Positions 6,726-14,557 of a stretch of 64,000 bases of DNA are shown here, one piece after another (positions within the stretch are counted from its first letter, which is position 1; each line of letters starts with the position of its first letter). A model generated the notes under the pieces. That model had not been told where the DNA came from, did no database searches, and saw only the letters and a program-made list of their open reading frames with translations. The position numbers and the translations under genes were made by a program. Source of the stretch: Bog-473 sp963719485 (GTDB lineage Bacteria; Actinomycetota; Acidimicrobiia; Acidimicrobiales; RAAP-2); NCBI GenBank assembly GCA_963719485.1, contig OY970387.1:62001-126000 (forward strand). Direction: 5' to 3'.

Positions 6726-9473
6726 CTACGAGCCGACGAGCGCCTGCAGTCCCTTGGACACCGACAGGCCGCCGTCCTGTGACACGGGCGTGAGGCTGTC
6801 CGCGCTGTCCGTCGTCAACGCGAGCCACACGAGCGGCGTGCCGACGTTCAGCTGGTCGAAGGCCTGCGGGTCCTCCAACATCGAGCCCTGGGCGGGCGAG
6901 CCCACCTCCGACGCCGGAACGTCGATGGTGATTGTTCCCGTGTCGGTGTTCACGCTGCCAGTGGCCTGGCTGGACGAGTTGACGTTGTACCCGTAGGAGC
7001 CCGAGCCGTAGACGCCCGTGTTGCCCGAGCTGAACGTCCACGTGCCGTCCGGCGACTCGACCGCTTGTGCGAACCAGACGATGTCTTGTCCCCCCGTCGT
7101 GGACAACCAGGCCACGTAGAAGGTGGCGCCCCCGCCACCGGTCGGAGGGGGAAGGGCGCCGATGTCCGGTCCGGACAGCGTGGCCACGATCCCCTTCGAC
7201 GCCGATGCCGTGAGCGTCGCTCCGGTGATGTTCAGCGCCTCGTCGTTGCCGAGGCTTGCCACCACCGGGTCGGTCGCGTCTCCCACCGGGCCGTTCATGG
7301 TTGCCTGGCTGACCGTCAGGGCCGGTTTCTCGGTCCCGCCGTAGGGCACGGTCGCGTTCGTGGAGCCGTCGACGTCCTGGGCGAAGTGCGCCACGTCGAT
7401 CGCACCCCAACCGCTCGCGTAGTCCCAACCCGGACCCGGCTGGAATTCGCCGTTACCCACGCCGTACTCGGACTCCGTGACATCGAAGAAGTCCCTTGCG
7501 TACGTGCTGGAACTGCACGGCGCGGTTTTGGAACTGCTGCAGGAGTCGGCCCCCTTGGCCTGGCGGTAGATGGTCTCGTCGGCGAAGCCGAGACCGCCCG
7601 TCTTCTGGACCTTGGCTGGTGCGGCGGCCTGAATCCGCGCCCACTGACCCATCATCAAGGGGCTCGAGAGACTCGTGCCCCCCTCACTCGACGGCTCGCC
7701 GTCGCTGTAGATGAAGTACTCGTTGGCTGCTCCGGGGCTCGGGCTCGCGTTCCCCGTGGTCGTGCCGGACATGTCGGCGACATCGGGCACCCCACGGCAC
7801 AGCGGCGCGTCCGCCGGGCTGTAGGGATCACCCGCCGGCGTACTGATGCACGGGCGGTCGACGTTCGCCACGCCGACCTGGAAGCTCGGTTCGGGGACGA
7901 AGTAGCTGGTACCGCCACCACCGAAGGTCCACGAGGTCTCGGCGGCACGCTGCGATGTTTGCGGGTAGCTGGTGCCGTTGGTCGACACCACGGTGCCCCC
8001 GACGCAGACGACGTACTGGCTCGTGCACGGGTAACTGACCTCCGGGACGGGCTGTATCGCCAGGCCGTTGCCGGCCCCGATCACGGGGGCCACCAGCTCC
8101 GGACATCCCGAGCCGGTGTCGCCCGAAGACGTGAAGAGGGTCCGTCCCTCGAGGGTGGCCTGGCGCAGGATCGGCTCTCCGACCGCTTCGAGCTCGTCTC
8201 CGAACTCGGTCCCGTACGGCAGCTGGGCGAGTGGGCCCGTGACGGGATTGGCCGGGTCCTCCTCGCATTCACCGAAGCTCGCGTTCATCTGACGCGGCCC
8301 GTTCGGGTCGTTGGCCCAGTCATCGAAGTCGGCGAACACGTCCGAGTCGAAGAGCGACTTGGCGAAGTAGAGGTCGAGTTGCGACGCGTCGGGAGTCATG
8401 CCCGTGGAGGACTGGGAGTCGAGGTACCACTCGACCGACCCCGCGTTGTCGCCGTAGGCCGAGTCCGGGCCCCCTTCGGTCTCGACGGTGCGGACGGGGA
8501 CCTTCGGGAAGCCCATGGCCTGCTCGAACAGCCGGAGCTGCGCCACGACGCTGGAGGTCTCGCCCTCACCGAAGATGCCCATGTCCTGGCCCTGGCCGAG
8601 GTCGGTGTGCGTGGCCTCGAGGGTTGCCGGCGTGCTCGAGCCGGTCGCGTTGGTGAGCGCAGTGGCGCCGGGGTCGTCGTAGATGCCCCAGAGGTCCTGG
8701 GGCGTGAGCACCCCTTCGTCGCCGGATTGCGGACCCTGGGAGACGCCGCTCAACGGCGCGACGCCTGTCACCGGAGAGGCCGTGCCCTGCGACACGGTTC
8801 CGGTGAGGGGGGCCAGGGTGAATTGGCGGACGTTGTCGAGGCCGATGACGGCGTCGACGGGCAGGTTGGCGGGCACCGACGGGGGCACGTTGTTCGCGTA
8901 GAAGTTCTGGCCGTCGAAGGTGTAGTCGCCGATGACGACGTGGAAGAGGCTGTCGAGCTGAGCCACCGTTCCCTGCGCGGTGAAGTAGTCGCCGGCGCCC
9001 GAGGTCGTTCCGATGTGGAGGCCGCCAGCCTCGAGCCAGTTCTCGACGGCCGAGGACTGAGAGGAGGGCACGCCGAATTCCTGGTCGAACTGCGCCGGGG
9101 TGAGGAACTGCTGGTACTCGGGACTCGAGGGATCGTTGAGCTCGGAGTAGAGCTGGGTCTCACCCGCGGTGTTCGGGCGCTGCAGCGACACCCCGATGCT
9201 CACCTGCTGGTTCGCCGGAGCCGCGCCCTCAGGCGTCGCCAGGGCGAGACCCGCCAGGACGGACGGCACCATGTGGGTCCCCGAGAGCGCGACCGCCGAT
9301 GCAGGAGCGGTCGGGGCGGTGGCGGTGGCGGCAAGCACGACCGACGGCACGACCAAGAGGCTGCCCGTCAGCAGCCCGACGGCCCGACTCCAGCGTCTCC
9401 TGATGGAGCCGGAGCCAGAGTCGTGGACGGATCGTCGGCCTCTGACGAGACGGTGGACGGGGCGTGACGGCAC
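6726..9473 (-). CDS. secreted S53 (sedolisin/kumamolisin) protease
   Basis: A 915-residue exported pro-protease. After an Arg-rich N-terminus and a hydrophobic signal (about residues 35-60) comes a pro-kumamolisin activation domain, then the subtilisin-fold catalytic domain. Sedolisin Ser-Glu-Asp-Asp residues are recognisable: Glu and Asp in GSVEWYLD, the oxyanion Asp in SSGDTGSGC, and the nucleophile in GGTSLSSPLM. The C-terminal calcium-site pattern is RDFFDVTES with GPGWDYASGWG. About 190 further residues form a Gly/Thr/Ser-rich tail with no recognised domain. Such enzymes act at acidic pH outside the cell. GTG 9473 is preferred because AGGAGG (9480-9485) lies 6 nt upstream; the adjacent ATG at 9479 is too close to that site. 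Confidence 0.9.
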   Translation of the reverse strand: MPSRPVHRLVRGRRSVHDSGSGSIRRRWSRAVGLLTGSLLVVPSVVLAATATAPTAPASAVALSGTHMVPSVLAGLALATPEGAAPANQQVSIGVSLQRPNTAGETQLYSELNDPSSPEYQQFLTPAQFDQEFGVPSSQSSAVENWLEAGGLHIGTTSGAGDYFTAQGTVAQLDSLFHVVIGDYTFDGQNFYANNVPPSVPANLPVDAVIGLDNVRQFTLAPLTGTVSQGTASPVTGVAPLSGVSQGPQSGDEGVLTPQDLWGIYDDPGATALTNATGSSTPATLEATHTDLGQGQDMGIFGEGETSSVVAQLRLFEQAMGFPKVPVRTVETEGGPDSAYGDNAGSVEWYLDSQSSTGMTPDASQLDLYFAKSLFDSDVFADFDDWANDPNGPRQMNASFGECEEDPANPVTGPLAQLPYGTEFGDELEAVGEPILRQATLEGRTLFTSSGDTGSGCPELVAPVIGAGNGLAIQPVPEVSYPCTSQYVVCVGGTVVSTNGTSYPQTSQRAAETSWTFGGGGTSYFVPEPSFQVGVANVDRPCISTPAGDPYSPADAPLCRGVPDVADMSGTTTGNASPSPGAANEYFIYSDGEPSSEGGTSLSSPLMMGQWARIQAAAPAKVQKTGGLGFADETIYRQAKGADSCSSSKTAPCSSSTYARDFFDVTESEYGVGNGEFQPGPGWDYASGWGAIDVAHFAQDVDGSTNATVPYGGTEKPALTVSQATMNGPVGDATDPVVASLGNDEALNITGATLTASASKGIVATLSGPDIGALPPPTGGGGATFYVAWLSTTGGQDIVWFAQAVESPDGTWTFSSGNTGVYGSGSYGYNVNSSSQATGSVNTDTGTITIDVPASEVGSPAQGSMLEDPQAFDQLNVGTPLVWLALTTDSADSLTPVSQDGGLSVSKGLQALVGS

Positions 9474-9526
9474 GATCATCCTCCTACAGGGGAACCTGGA
9501 CACGGCGCGTGTTCACTCTGTGCGAA

Positions 9527-9542
9527 AAACGACTGGTCGTTT
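9527..9542. promoter_or_regulatory. palindromic operator candidate upstream of S53 protease
   Basis: AAACGAC-TG-GTCGTTT is a perfect 7-bp inverted repeat with a 2-nt centre, 54 nt before the protease start and in the only sizeable gap between it and the lyase gene. Its size and symmetry suit a dimeric repressor such as TetR or GntR types. The regulator cannot be identified here. Confidence 0.45.
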
Positions 9543-9667
9543 CCGACCTTGCGAGCGATTCCGCCCGGTCACATGCCGGAAACAAAGAACGCCCGTTGCG
9601 ATAGCGCTCCGCTCGGGTGGTGGCCAGCTACTCGGGGCGGCGCGTCACGACTCGGCGCCGCGAGTGA

Positions 9668-10606
9668 CTACTGGGGGCTGCGGGTCAACCCGGCCCGTTC
9701 TCCTCGGCTGACGAATTTGACTGCCATCTTCCGGCTCGCCTCGTCGATCATCTCGTCGCCGAACATGACCGCGCCCTTGCGGTCCTCGTCCGTCGCCTTG
9801 CGATACGCCTCGAGCAGGTCGAACGCGTGGTCGAACTGTTCCTGCGTAGGCGAGAAGACCTCGTTGAGCGCCGTCGCCTGGTCGGGCGTGAGAGCCCATT
9901 TGCCGTCGTAGCCGAGCATGCGGGCACGCATGGAGTACGCCCGCAACGCGTCGAGCTCGCGCACCTTGAGGAACGGTCCGTCGATCACCTGCAGCCCGTT
10001 GGCCCTGCCCGCCATGAGGATCCGGCTGAAGACGTAGTTGAAGTGGTCACCGGGGTACTCGGGGATCTCGATGCCTCCGGTCAGCACGGGCATCTCGATG
10101 CTGGCGGCGAAGTCGGCCGGGCCGAAGATGATCGCCTCGAGCCGGGGGGAGGCGGCGCAGATCTCGTCCACGTTGATCAGCCCGCGCGCCGTCTCGATCT
10201 GGGCCTCGATGCCGATGTGGCCGACCGGCAACCCCGACGTCTTCTCCACCTGCGTCAGGAGAAGGTCGAGAGCCACCACGTCGGACGCGTACTGGACCTT
10301 GGGCAGCATGACCTCGTCGAGGCGCTCGCCGGCGCTGCTGACCACCTCGATCACGTCACCGTAGGTCCACTCCGTGTCCCAGGCGTTGACCCGCACGCAG
10401 AGCACCCGATCGTCCCAAGGGAGGTTCTTGATGGCGTCGACCACCTTGGGCCGGGCGCTCTCCTTCTGGAGCGGCGCCACGGCGTCCTCGAGGTCGAGGA
10501 AGGTCATGTCAGCGGCGACGGTTGGGGCCTTGGCCAGGAACTTCTCGTTGTCGCCGGGGGTGGAAAGGCAGGAGCGCCGGGGCAGGTCACGGGATCGTGC
10601 AGACAT
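9668..10606 (-). CDS. mcl: HpcH/HpaI-family CoA-ester lyase (malyl-CoA / methylmalyl-CoA lyase type)
   Basis: A 312-residue CitE-type lyase of TIM-barrel fold. Visible family elements are CLSTPGDNEKFL near the start, FLDLEDAVAP (metal-binding acidic cluster), LCVRVNAWDT (phosphate/CoA Arg), EAQIETARG (metal-binding Glu), IFGPADFAASI and GYDGKWALTPDQ. The last two resemble malyl-CoA/beta-methylmalyl-CoA lyases more than citrate lyase beta subunits. Expected chemistry is cleavage of methylmalyl-CoA to propionyl-CoA and glyoxylate, the step after the MaoC hydratase. ATG 10606 gives the usual N-terminus. The nearby mcd and maoC genes support this over a generic lyase. The gene is monocistronic or the last of a minus-strand unit. 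Confidence 0.78.
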   Translation of the reverse strand: MSARSRDLPRRSCLSTPGDNEKFLAKAPTVAADMTFLDLEDAVAPLQKESARPKVVDAIKNLPWDDRVLCVRVNAWDTEWTYGDVIEVVSSAGERLDEVMLPKVQYASDVVALDLLLTQVEKTSGLPVGHIGIEAQIETARGLINVDEICAASPRLEAIIFGPADFAASIEMPVLTGGIEIPEYPGDHFNYVFSRILMAGRANGLQVIDGPFLKVRELDALRAYSMRARMLGYDGKWALTPDQATALNEVFSPTQEQFDHAFDLLEAYRKATDEDRKGAVMFGDEMIDEASRKMAVKFVSRGERAGLTRSPQ

Positions 10607-10673
10607 GCGGCGATGGTAACAAACCGGCTCCGGGGCCCTTCCCGGGGGCCGGCGGACGCGTCCGCGCGCGGCC

Positions 10674-11360
10674 TCAGCCGAGGTGTGCGGAGAAGAACTC
10701 CACGGTGCGGTCCCACAACGCGCCGGCCGCTTCCGCGTCGTACACCTCGGGTCGCGTGTCGTTGAAGAACGCGTGGTCGGCACCCGGGTAGACGACGATC
10801 TCCACCGACTTCCCCATGCCGCGCAACTGCTCCGCCAACGCGTTCGCCGCCTCCGGCGTGAAGAAGCTGTCCTTCTCGGCGTAATGGCCGAGGACCGCGG
10901 CCGACATCGCGGAGTAGTCCGGCTGCACGTCCGGCCACGGGATGATGCCGTAGCACGGGACGACCGCCGCCACCGCGTCGGGTCGCTGCGTGGCCAACAC
11001 GAGGGCCAAGCCGCCACCCATGCAGAAGCCGATCACGCCGACCTTGTCACCGCTGCTCCGTCGGAGCAGCTCGTCCACCGCGCCGCTCATGTCGCGGGCC
11101 GCCTGCTCCATCTGCATCGCCATCATCGCCTTGCCCGCCTCGTCGGGCTCGTCGGGTTCCACCTTCTTGCCGTGGTAGAGGTCGGGGGCCAGTGCCACGA
11201 AGCCCGCTGCGGCAAAGCGGTCGCACACGTCCTCGATGTGGTCGACCAGGCCCCACCACTCCTGGATCACGATGACTCCGGGCCCGCTTCCGCCTTCGGG
11301 AGCCGCCAGATAGCCTCCCGCCGTCGACCCATTGCTCGCGAATTCGATGATTTCTCCCAT
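10674..11360 (-). CDS. dienelactone hydrolase family protein
   Basis: A 228-residue alpha/beta hydrolase of the dienelactone hydrolase group. The nucleophile is Cys in GFCMGGG, the acid is in YAEKDSFFT and the His is in GADHAFFND, giving the Cys-Asp-His triad of the family. VIQEWWGLVDHI near the N-terminus is also characteristic. Real substrates of bacterial homologues are often unknown, so a role in ring-cleavage metabolism is not implied. MGEIIEFASNG is the customary N-terminus, hence ATG 11360; an ATG at 11381 has a better placed purine-rich site (GGGGGAGAA) and could add seven residues. Confidence 0.8.
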   Translation of the reverse strand: MGEIIEFASNGSTAGGYLAAPEGGSGPGVIVIQEWWGLVDHIEDVCDRFAAAGFVALAPDLYHGKKVEPDEPDEAGKAMMAMQMEQAARDMSGAVDELLRRSSGDKVGVIGFCMGGGLALVLATQRPDAVAAVVPCYGIIPWPDVQPDYSAMSAAVLGHYAEKDSFFTPEAANALAEQLRGMGKSVEIVVYPGADHAFFNDTRPEVYDAEAAGALWDRTVEFFSAHLG

Positions 11361-11451
11361 GGCCCGACCGTAGTTCGCCATAACCCGTTTCGTTCTCCCC
11401 CTGCCGTTCACAAAAAGTTCGAATTTCTTCCTGTTCCCTAGCGACCTGCAC

Positions 11452-11491
11452 TTTCGTACCATGAGTACTACCCCACACAGCCGTTTCGTAC
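11452..11491. repeat. direct repeat TTTCGTAC upstream of NlpC/P60 gene
   Basis: TTTCGTAC occurs at 11452-11459 and again at 11484-11491, 32 bp apart (about three helical turns). A related TTTCGTTC lies at 11388-11395. All are in the region between the dienelactone hydrolase and the wall hydrolase. A TTGAAT (11501-11506), 17 nt and TAAGAA (11524-11529) could serve as promoter just downstream. Repeats on one face of the helix suggest a regulator site for the wall hydrolase. Confidence 0.4.
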
Positions 11492-11540
11492 AGAGGGTGT
11501 TTGAATCGGCGGAAAGCGTCCGATAAGAATATGGCCCATC

Positions 11541-12734
11541 GTGACTGACGTAGAGCGGGTTCACCACCACTCCGCGCCGCGGTCTCCCAGGAGTGCACGT
11601 TTGCTCCAGCGGGTCGGGATCCCCGCGTTGACCGTTGTCACAGTGTTGGCGAGCACTGTGTTGAGCGAAGCGCGCCCGGCGGCCGGTGACGCCATCTCCG
11701 ACGCCAAGGCCAAGGCCGCCTCCATCGAGTCGCAGCTCACCCAGGCGCAGAACGAGATGTCGGCGTTGAGCCAGCAGTACGACGCCGCCCAGTTGCACCT
11801 CTCACAGATCAACTCGAGCATCGCGACCACCAAGGCCAACGTGGCGGCGGACCAGCAGCAGGTCTCGAACGACAAGGCCACGCTCTCCAAGGCCGCCGTC
11901 GCCAACTACATCTCCGACGGCTCGGCGGCCGCCCAGAACCCGATTTTCAGCGGCAACGAGAAGACGCTCGGCGCGACCACCGAGTACAACAAGATCGCAG
12001 AGGGCGACATCTCTCTCGCGGTCGCCAACCTCCACACGGCCGAGAACTCGTTGAACGCACAGGTGAGCCAGCTCCAGGGCGAGCAGTCGCAGGCCCAGAC
12101 GCAGGTGACGGCCGAGCAGAACGCCGTGAATCAGAACGCCCAGGCCGTGCAGCAGCAGAAGAGCGCTCTGGCCCAGGAGCAGGGTCAGATCGCGCAGCTC
12201 GTTCAGCAACAGCAGCAGGCCGAAGCCGCCGCCGCCGCCAGGGCCGCCCAGCAACGCCAACAGGCGGCTGCGGCAGCAGCTGCCGCAGCCGCAGCCGCAG
12301 CCGCTCCGAGGTCCGGCGGTGGTGCCTCCCTGGCCGGACTGAGCCAAGCCGCACCCCCGCCCTCGTCACCCGGAGGGGCCGGCGCCGTGCAGGCAGCCGA
12401 GAGCCAGATCGGCGTCCCCTACGTCTGGGGCGGCGAGTCCCCCAAGGGCTCGGCCAACCCCGGGTTCGACTGCTCCGGCCTCACCGCCTGGTCATGGGGC
12501 CAGGTCGGCGTCGGCCTGCCGCACTTCTCGGGGGCCCAGATGTCCGACTCGACACCGGTCCCGGTCAGCGATCTCCAGCCCGGTGATCTCCTCTTCTACG
12601 GCCCCGGCGGCTCCGACCACGTGGCCATGTACGTCGGTCCGGGCACCATGATCGAGGCGCCCTTCACCGGAGCGGACGTGCGGCTCACCGGCCTCCGGCT
12701 GGGCGACGGGTTCGTGGGTGCCGGCCGGCCCTAG
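11541..12734 (+). CDS. secreted NlpC/P60 peptidoglycan hydrolase
   Basis: A 397-residue exported cell-wall endopeptidase. A hydrophobic segment at about residues 25-45 ends in an Ala-rich cleavage region. Residues 50-235 form a long Gln/Ala-rich coiled coil, including an uninterrupted poly-Ala tract (codons near 12264-12303), as in RipA/CwlO-type enzymes. The C-terminal 115 residues are the NlpC/P60 domain: YVWGGESPKG, catalytic Cys in FDCSGLTAW, catalytic His in SDHVAMYVG. It should cleave the D-Glu to meso-DAP peptide bond, with the coiled coil keeping the enzyme inactive until a partner such as FtsEX acts on it (family knowledge). The GTG at 11541 is used. The Ala tract is GCN-rich and prone to slippage. 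Confidence 0.88.
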   Translation: MTDVERVHHHSAPRSPRSARLLQRVGIPALTVVTVLASTVLSEARPAAGDAISDAKAKAASIESQLTQAQNEMSALSQQYDAAQLHLSQINSSIATTKANVAADQQQVSNDKATLSKAAVANYISDGSAAAQNPIFSGNEKTLGATTEYNKIAEGDISLAVANLHTAENSLNAQVSQLQGEQSQAQTQVTAEQNAVNQNAQAVQQQKSALAQEQGQIAQLVQQQQQAEAAAAARAAQQRQQAAAAAAAAAAAAAAPRSGGGASLAGLSQAAPPPSSPGGAGAVQAAESQIGVPYVWGGESPKGSANPGFDCSGLTAWSWGQVGVGLPHFSGAQMSDSTPVPVSDLQPGDLLFYGPGGSDHVAMYVGPGTMIEAPFTGADVRLTGLRLGDGFVGAGRP

Positions 12735-12831
12735 CCGGTCCCGCCTTTCTCTCCGGCTTCAGCTGCTCCAGCTTCCCGGTCCCCGGACCCACTGCTCCGC
12801 CTCCCGGTCCTAATCTGGCCCGAGTCCCGCC

Positions 12832-13680
12832 ATGAGACCGATCCCCGTCGCATTCCACATCGGCCCGCTCGAGGTCCACACCTACGGCATCGGCCTCGCG
12901 CTCACGTTCTGGTTCGGGTTCGTCTACTTCGAGCGACGCCTCCGCAAGAACGGCTACCCCACCGAATGGCTGGTGCCGGTCTTCCTCTGGATCATCCTCG
13001 CCGCGGTCGTCGGCGCCCGGGCCGTGCACGTCCTGTCGAACCTGAGCACCTACACCCAGCACCCGGGCGACATCCTCGCCGTCTGGCAAGGTGGCTTGTC
13101 ATCCTTCGGCGGTCTCCTCCTCGCCGTGCCGGTCGGCATCATCCTCACCCGGCGTCGCTGTCCCGAACTGCCCATTGCCCGCGCCCTCGACCTGGCGGTG
13201 CCGGTCCTGCTGGCCTGCTGGGCCATGGGTCGCCTGCTGGGACCCCAGCTCATGGTGGCCGGCGGCGGTCATCCGACGCACCAGTGGTTCGGCATGTACT
13301 ACGCCAACCAGCCCGGGCGTCGGCTGCCCGTGCCCATCTTCCAGGCCCTGGAGGACTTCAGCGTCTACCTGATCCTCATCGCCATCGAGCGGCGGCTCGA
13401 TCGTTGGCCGAACGGAGCACGCCGCACGGGCTATCCGTCGGGGATCGTCCTCGGCACCGCCATGGTGCTCTGGGGCATCGAGCGCTCCCTCGACGAGCAT
13501 TTCTGGCTGGGCGAGGACGGCCGGCTCGGCTCGGACCTCGTGCAGTTGGCCGGCGTGCTCCTCGTCGTCGGCGGCGCAATCATCCTGATGCGCACGCGTG
13601 GCCGTTGGAAGCGGTGGCTCCTCACCAACACTGCGTCTGATGCAGCCCTCGTCGAGGAGTCGGCGGAGCAGCCAGCCTGA
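12832..13680 (+). CDS. lgt: Lgt-like prolipoprotein diacylglyceryl transferase, divergent
   Basis: A 282-residue polytopic membrane protein of the Lgt family, which transfers diacylglycerol from phosphatidylglycerol to the lipobox Cys. It keeps the N-terminal HTYGIGLAL and the WQGGLSSFGGLL loop. By eye, several residues essential in E. coli Lgt appear changed: the loop His (FHGGL) is Phe, the GRxGNF region reads GRLLGPQ, and the Arg of the last signature (RFxxE) is not evident in LWGIERSLDE. It may be a second, specialised or inactive paralogue. TAATCT at 12811 and the absence of a Shine-Dalgarno site suggest a very short leader. It lies 97 nt after the wall hydrolase, on the same strand. Confidence 0.7.
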   Translation: MRPIPVAFHIGPLEVHTYGIGLALTFWFGFVYFERRLRKNGYPTEWLVPVFLWIILAAVVGARAVHVLSNLSTYTQHPGDILAVWQGGLSSFGGLLLAVPVGIILTRRRCPELPIARALDLAVPVLLACWAMGRLLGPQLMVAGGGHPTHQWFGMYYANQPGRRLPVPIFQALEDFSVYLILIAIERRLDRWPNGARRTGYPSGIVLGTAMVLWGIERSLDEHFWLGEDGRLGSDLVQLAGVLLVVGGAIILMRTRGRWKRWLLTNTASDAALVEESAEQPA

Positions 13681-13725
13681 CTCGACCGCGCCGCGACCGC
13701 TCGACGCGGCGGATGCGGCGAACAG

Positions 13726-13908
13726 CTACTCGTCTCGCAGGTGACAGACGCTGGCGGTCCGCACTCTGATGTGGTCGCCCTGACGCTCAATGGCGAGCGC
13801 GTCGCCGTCCCGGAAGATCCATCCCACCTCGCGCCACGGGCGGATCTCGGGGATCGCCTCGGCGTGCTCCGCGCTCCGTGTCCTGATCTGGTCGACTCGA
13901 GTCTTCAT
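13726..13908 (-). CDS. small hypothetical protein (60 aa)
   Basis: A 60-residue charged, soluble small protein starting MKTRVDQIRTRS and ending SVCHLRDE. The middle WREVGWIFRDGDALAI alternates as in a small beta-rich fold. No family is recognised. AAAAGGGGAACGG lies just before the ATG at 13908 and provides a ribosome-binding site. It is convergent with lgt (stop 45 nt away) and divergent from the 109-residue protein at 14221. It could be non-coding; base use is compatible with a gene but the length is short. Confidence 0.45.
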   Translation of the reverse strand: MKTRVDQIRTRSAEHAEAIPEIRPWREVGWIFRDGDALAIERQGDHIRVRTASVCHLRDE

Positions 13909-14220
13909 GGTTCCGTTCCCCTTTTCCCCCACCACGTTTCCTCCCGCCCCTACAAAGGGAACTGCGCCTGCTCCGCCGATCTTGCGCGGCTTCAGGCTAC
14001 GGATCTGGCCTCCGGTGGTGGTGGATCCAGTCCGAGCGAAGCGGCCCGGCATTTCCTGCACCGCGGTTGCAACATTCTTGCGACATCCCTCGCCACCCAC
14101 GCGCCGTATACGCGTATGAACCCACCAAAGACCCGATCCACTGACTCTTACGAAAGACGAGGCGCTCTCAAGGCTTCCCCCCATGAAACCGATATGGCGG
14201 AGAGAGGGAGGTGCGTACGC
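13909..14220. other. intergenic region between divergent small genes
   Basis: About 310 bp. I see no convincing gene. The part near 14100-14125 is less GC-rich (GTATACGCGTATG) and may hold a promoter for the plus-strand gene. GGGAGGT at 14207-14213 is its ribosome-binding site. No tRNA-type TTCGA loop is present. Confidence 0.4.
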
Positions 14221-14550
14221 ATGGCCACCGTCCAGCCGTGGACTCCAATCATGAACGAGAAGATCTGGACCGAGGAGGAGAAGGAGGAGTGGCTCGCCAC
14301 GCATGGCGGCGCTGCCACCCACCTCGTCACCTTCGAGCCGATGTTCCAGATCGAGATCTGCGTTCCCCCCTGGGAGCACCCCGACCGCCAGATCGCGCGT
14401 TCGGCCGTGGCGTGGGGTCAGCGCATGGGCGAGGTGTTCAGTGACGAGCATCTCGGCGCGGCCGCTGTCGTCGCCGCCCACCACGAGGGCAACGCACTGG
14501 AGGTCTACTCCACCGTGACGCCCCGGCCTCGCCTGCACCGGGTCATTTGA
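14221..14550 (+). CDS. hypothetical protein (109 aa)
   Basis: A 109-residue soluble protein, MATVQPWTPIMNEKIWTEE at the N-terminus. It has an acidic helix (TEEEKEEWLATHGG), then alternating hydrophobic strands (LVTFEPMFQIEICVPPWE), a helix with GQRMGEVFSDEHLG and the strand GNALEVYSTVT. No family recognised and no membrane segment. The ATG at 14221 has GGGAGGT 8 nt upstream; a second ATG at 14251 lacks such a site. It ends 8 nt before the convergent SDR gene. Confidence 0.6.
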   Translation: MATVQPWTPIMNEKIWTEEEKEEWLATHGGAATHLVTFEPMFQIEICVPPWEHPDRQIARSAVAWGQRMGEVFSDEHLGAAAVVAAHHEGNALEVYSTVTPRPRLHRVI

Positions 14551-14557
14551 CGCTGCG

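Noticed and set aside
12225..12310. Triplet repeat in the NlpC/P60 gene
   Set aside because: Encodes the Ala/Gln-rich coiled-coil region in frame; a low-complexity protein feature, not a CRISPR or mobile repeat.
13930..14100. Possible RNA gene or conserved short protein in the gap upstream of the 109-aa gene
   Set aside because: The translated text looks like fragments often seen in spurious antisense annotations; no tRNA features or ribosome-binding site.
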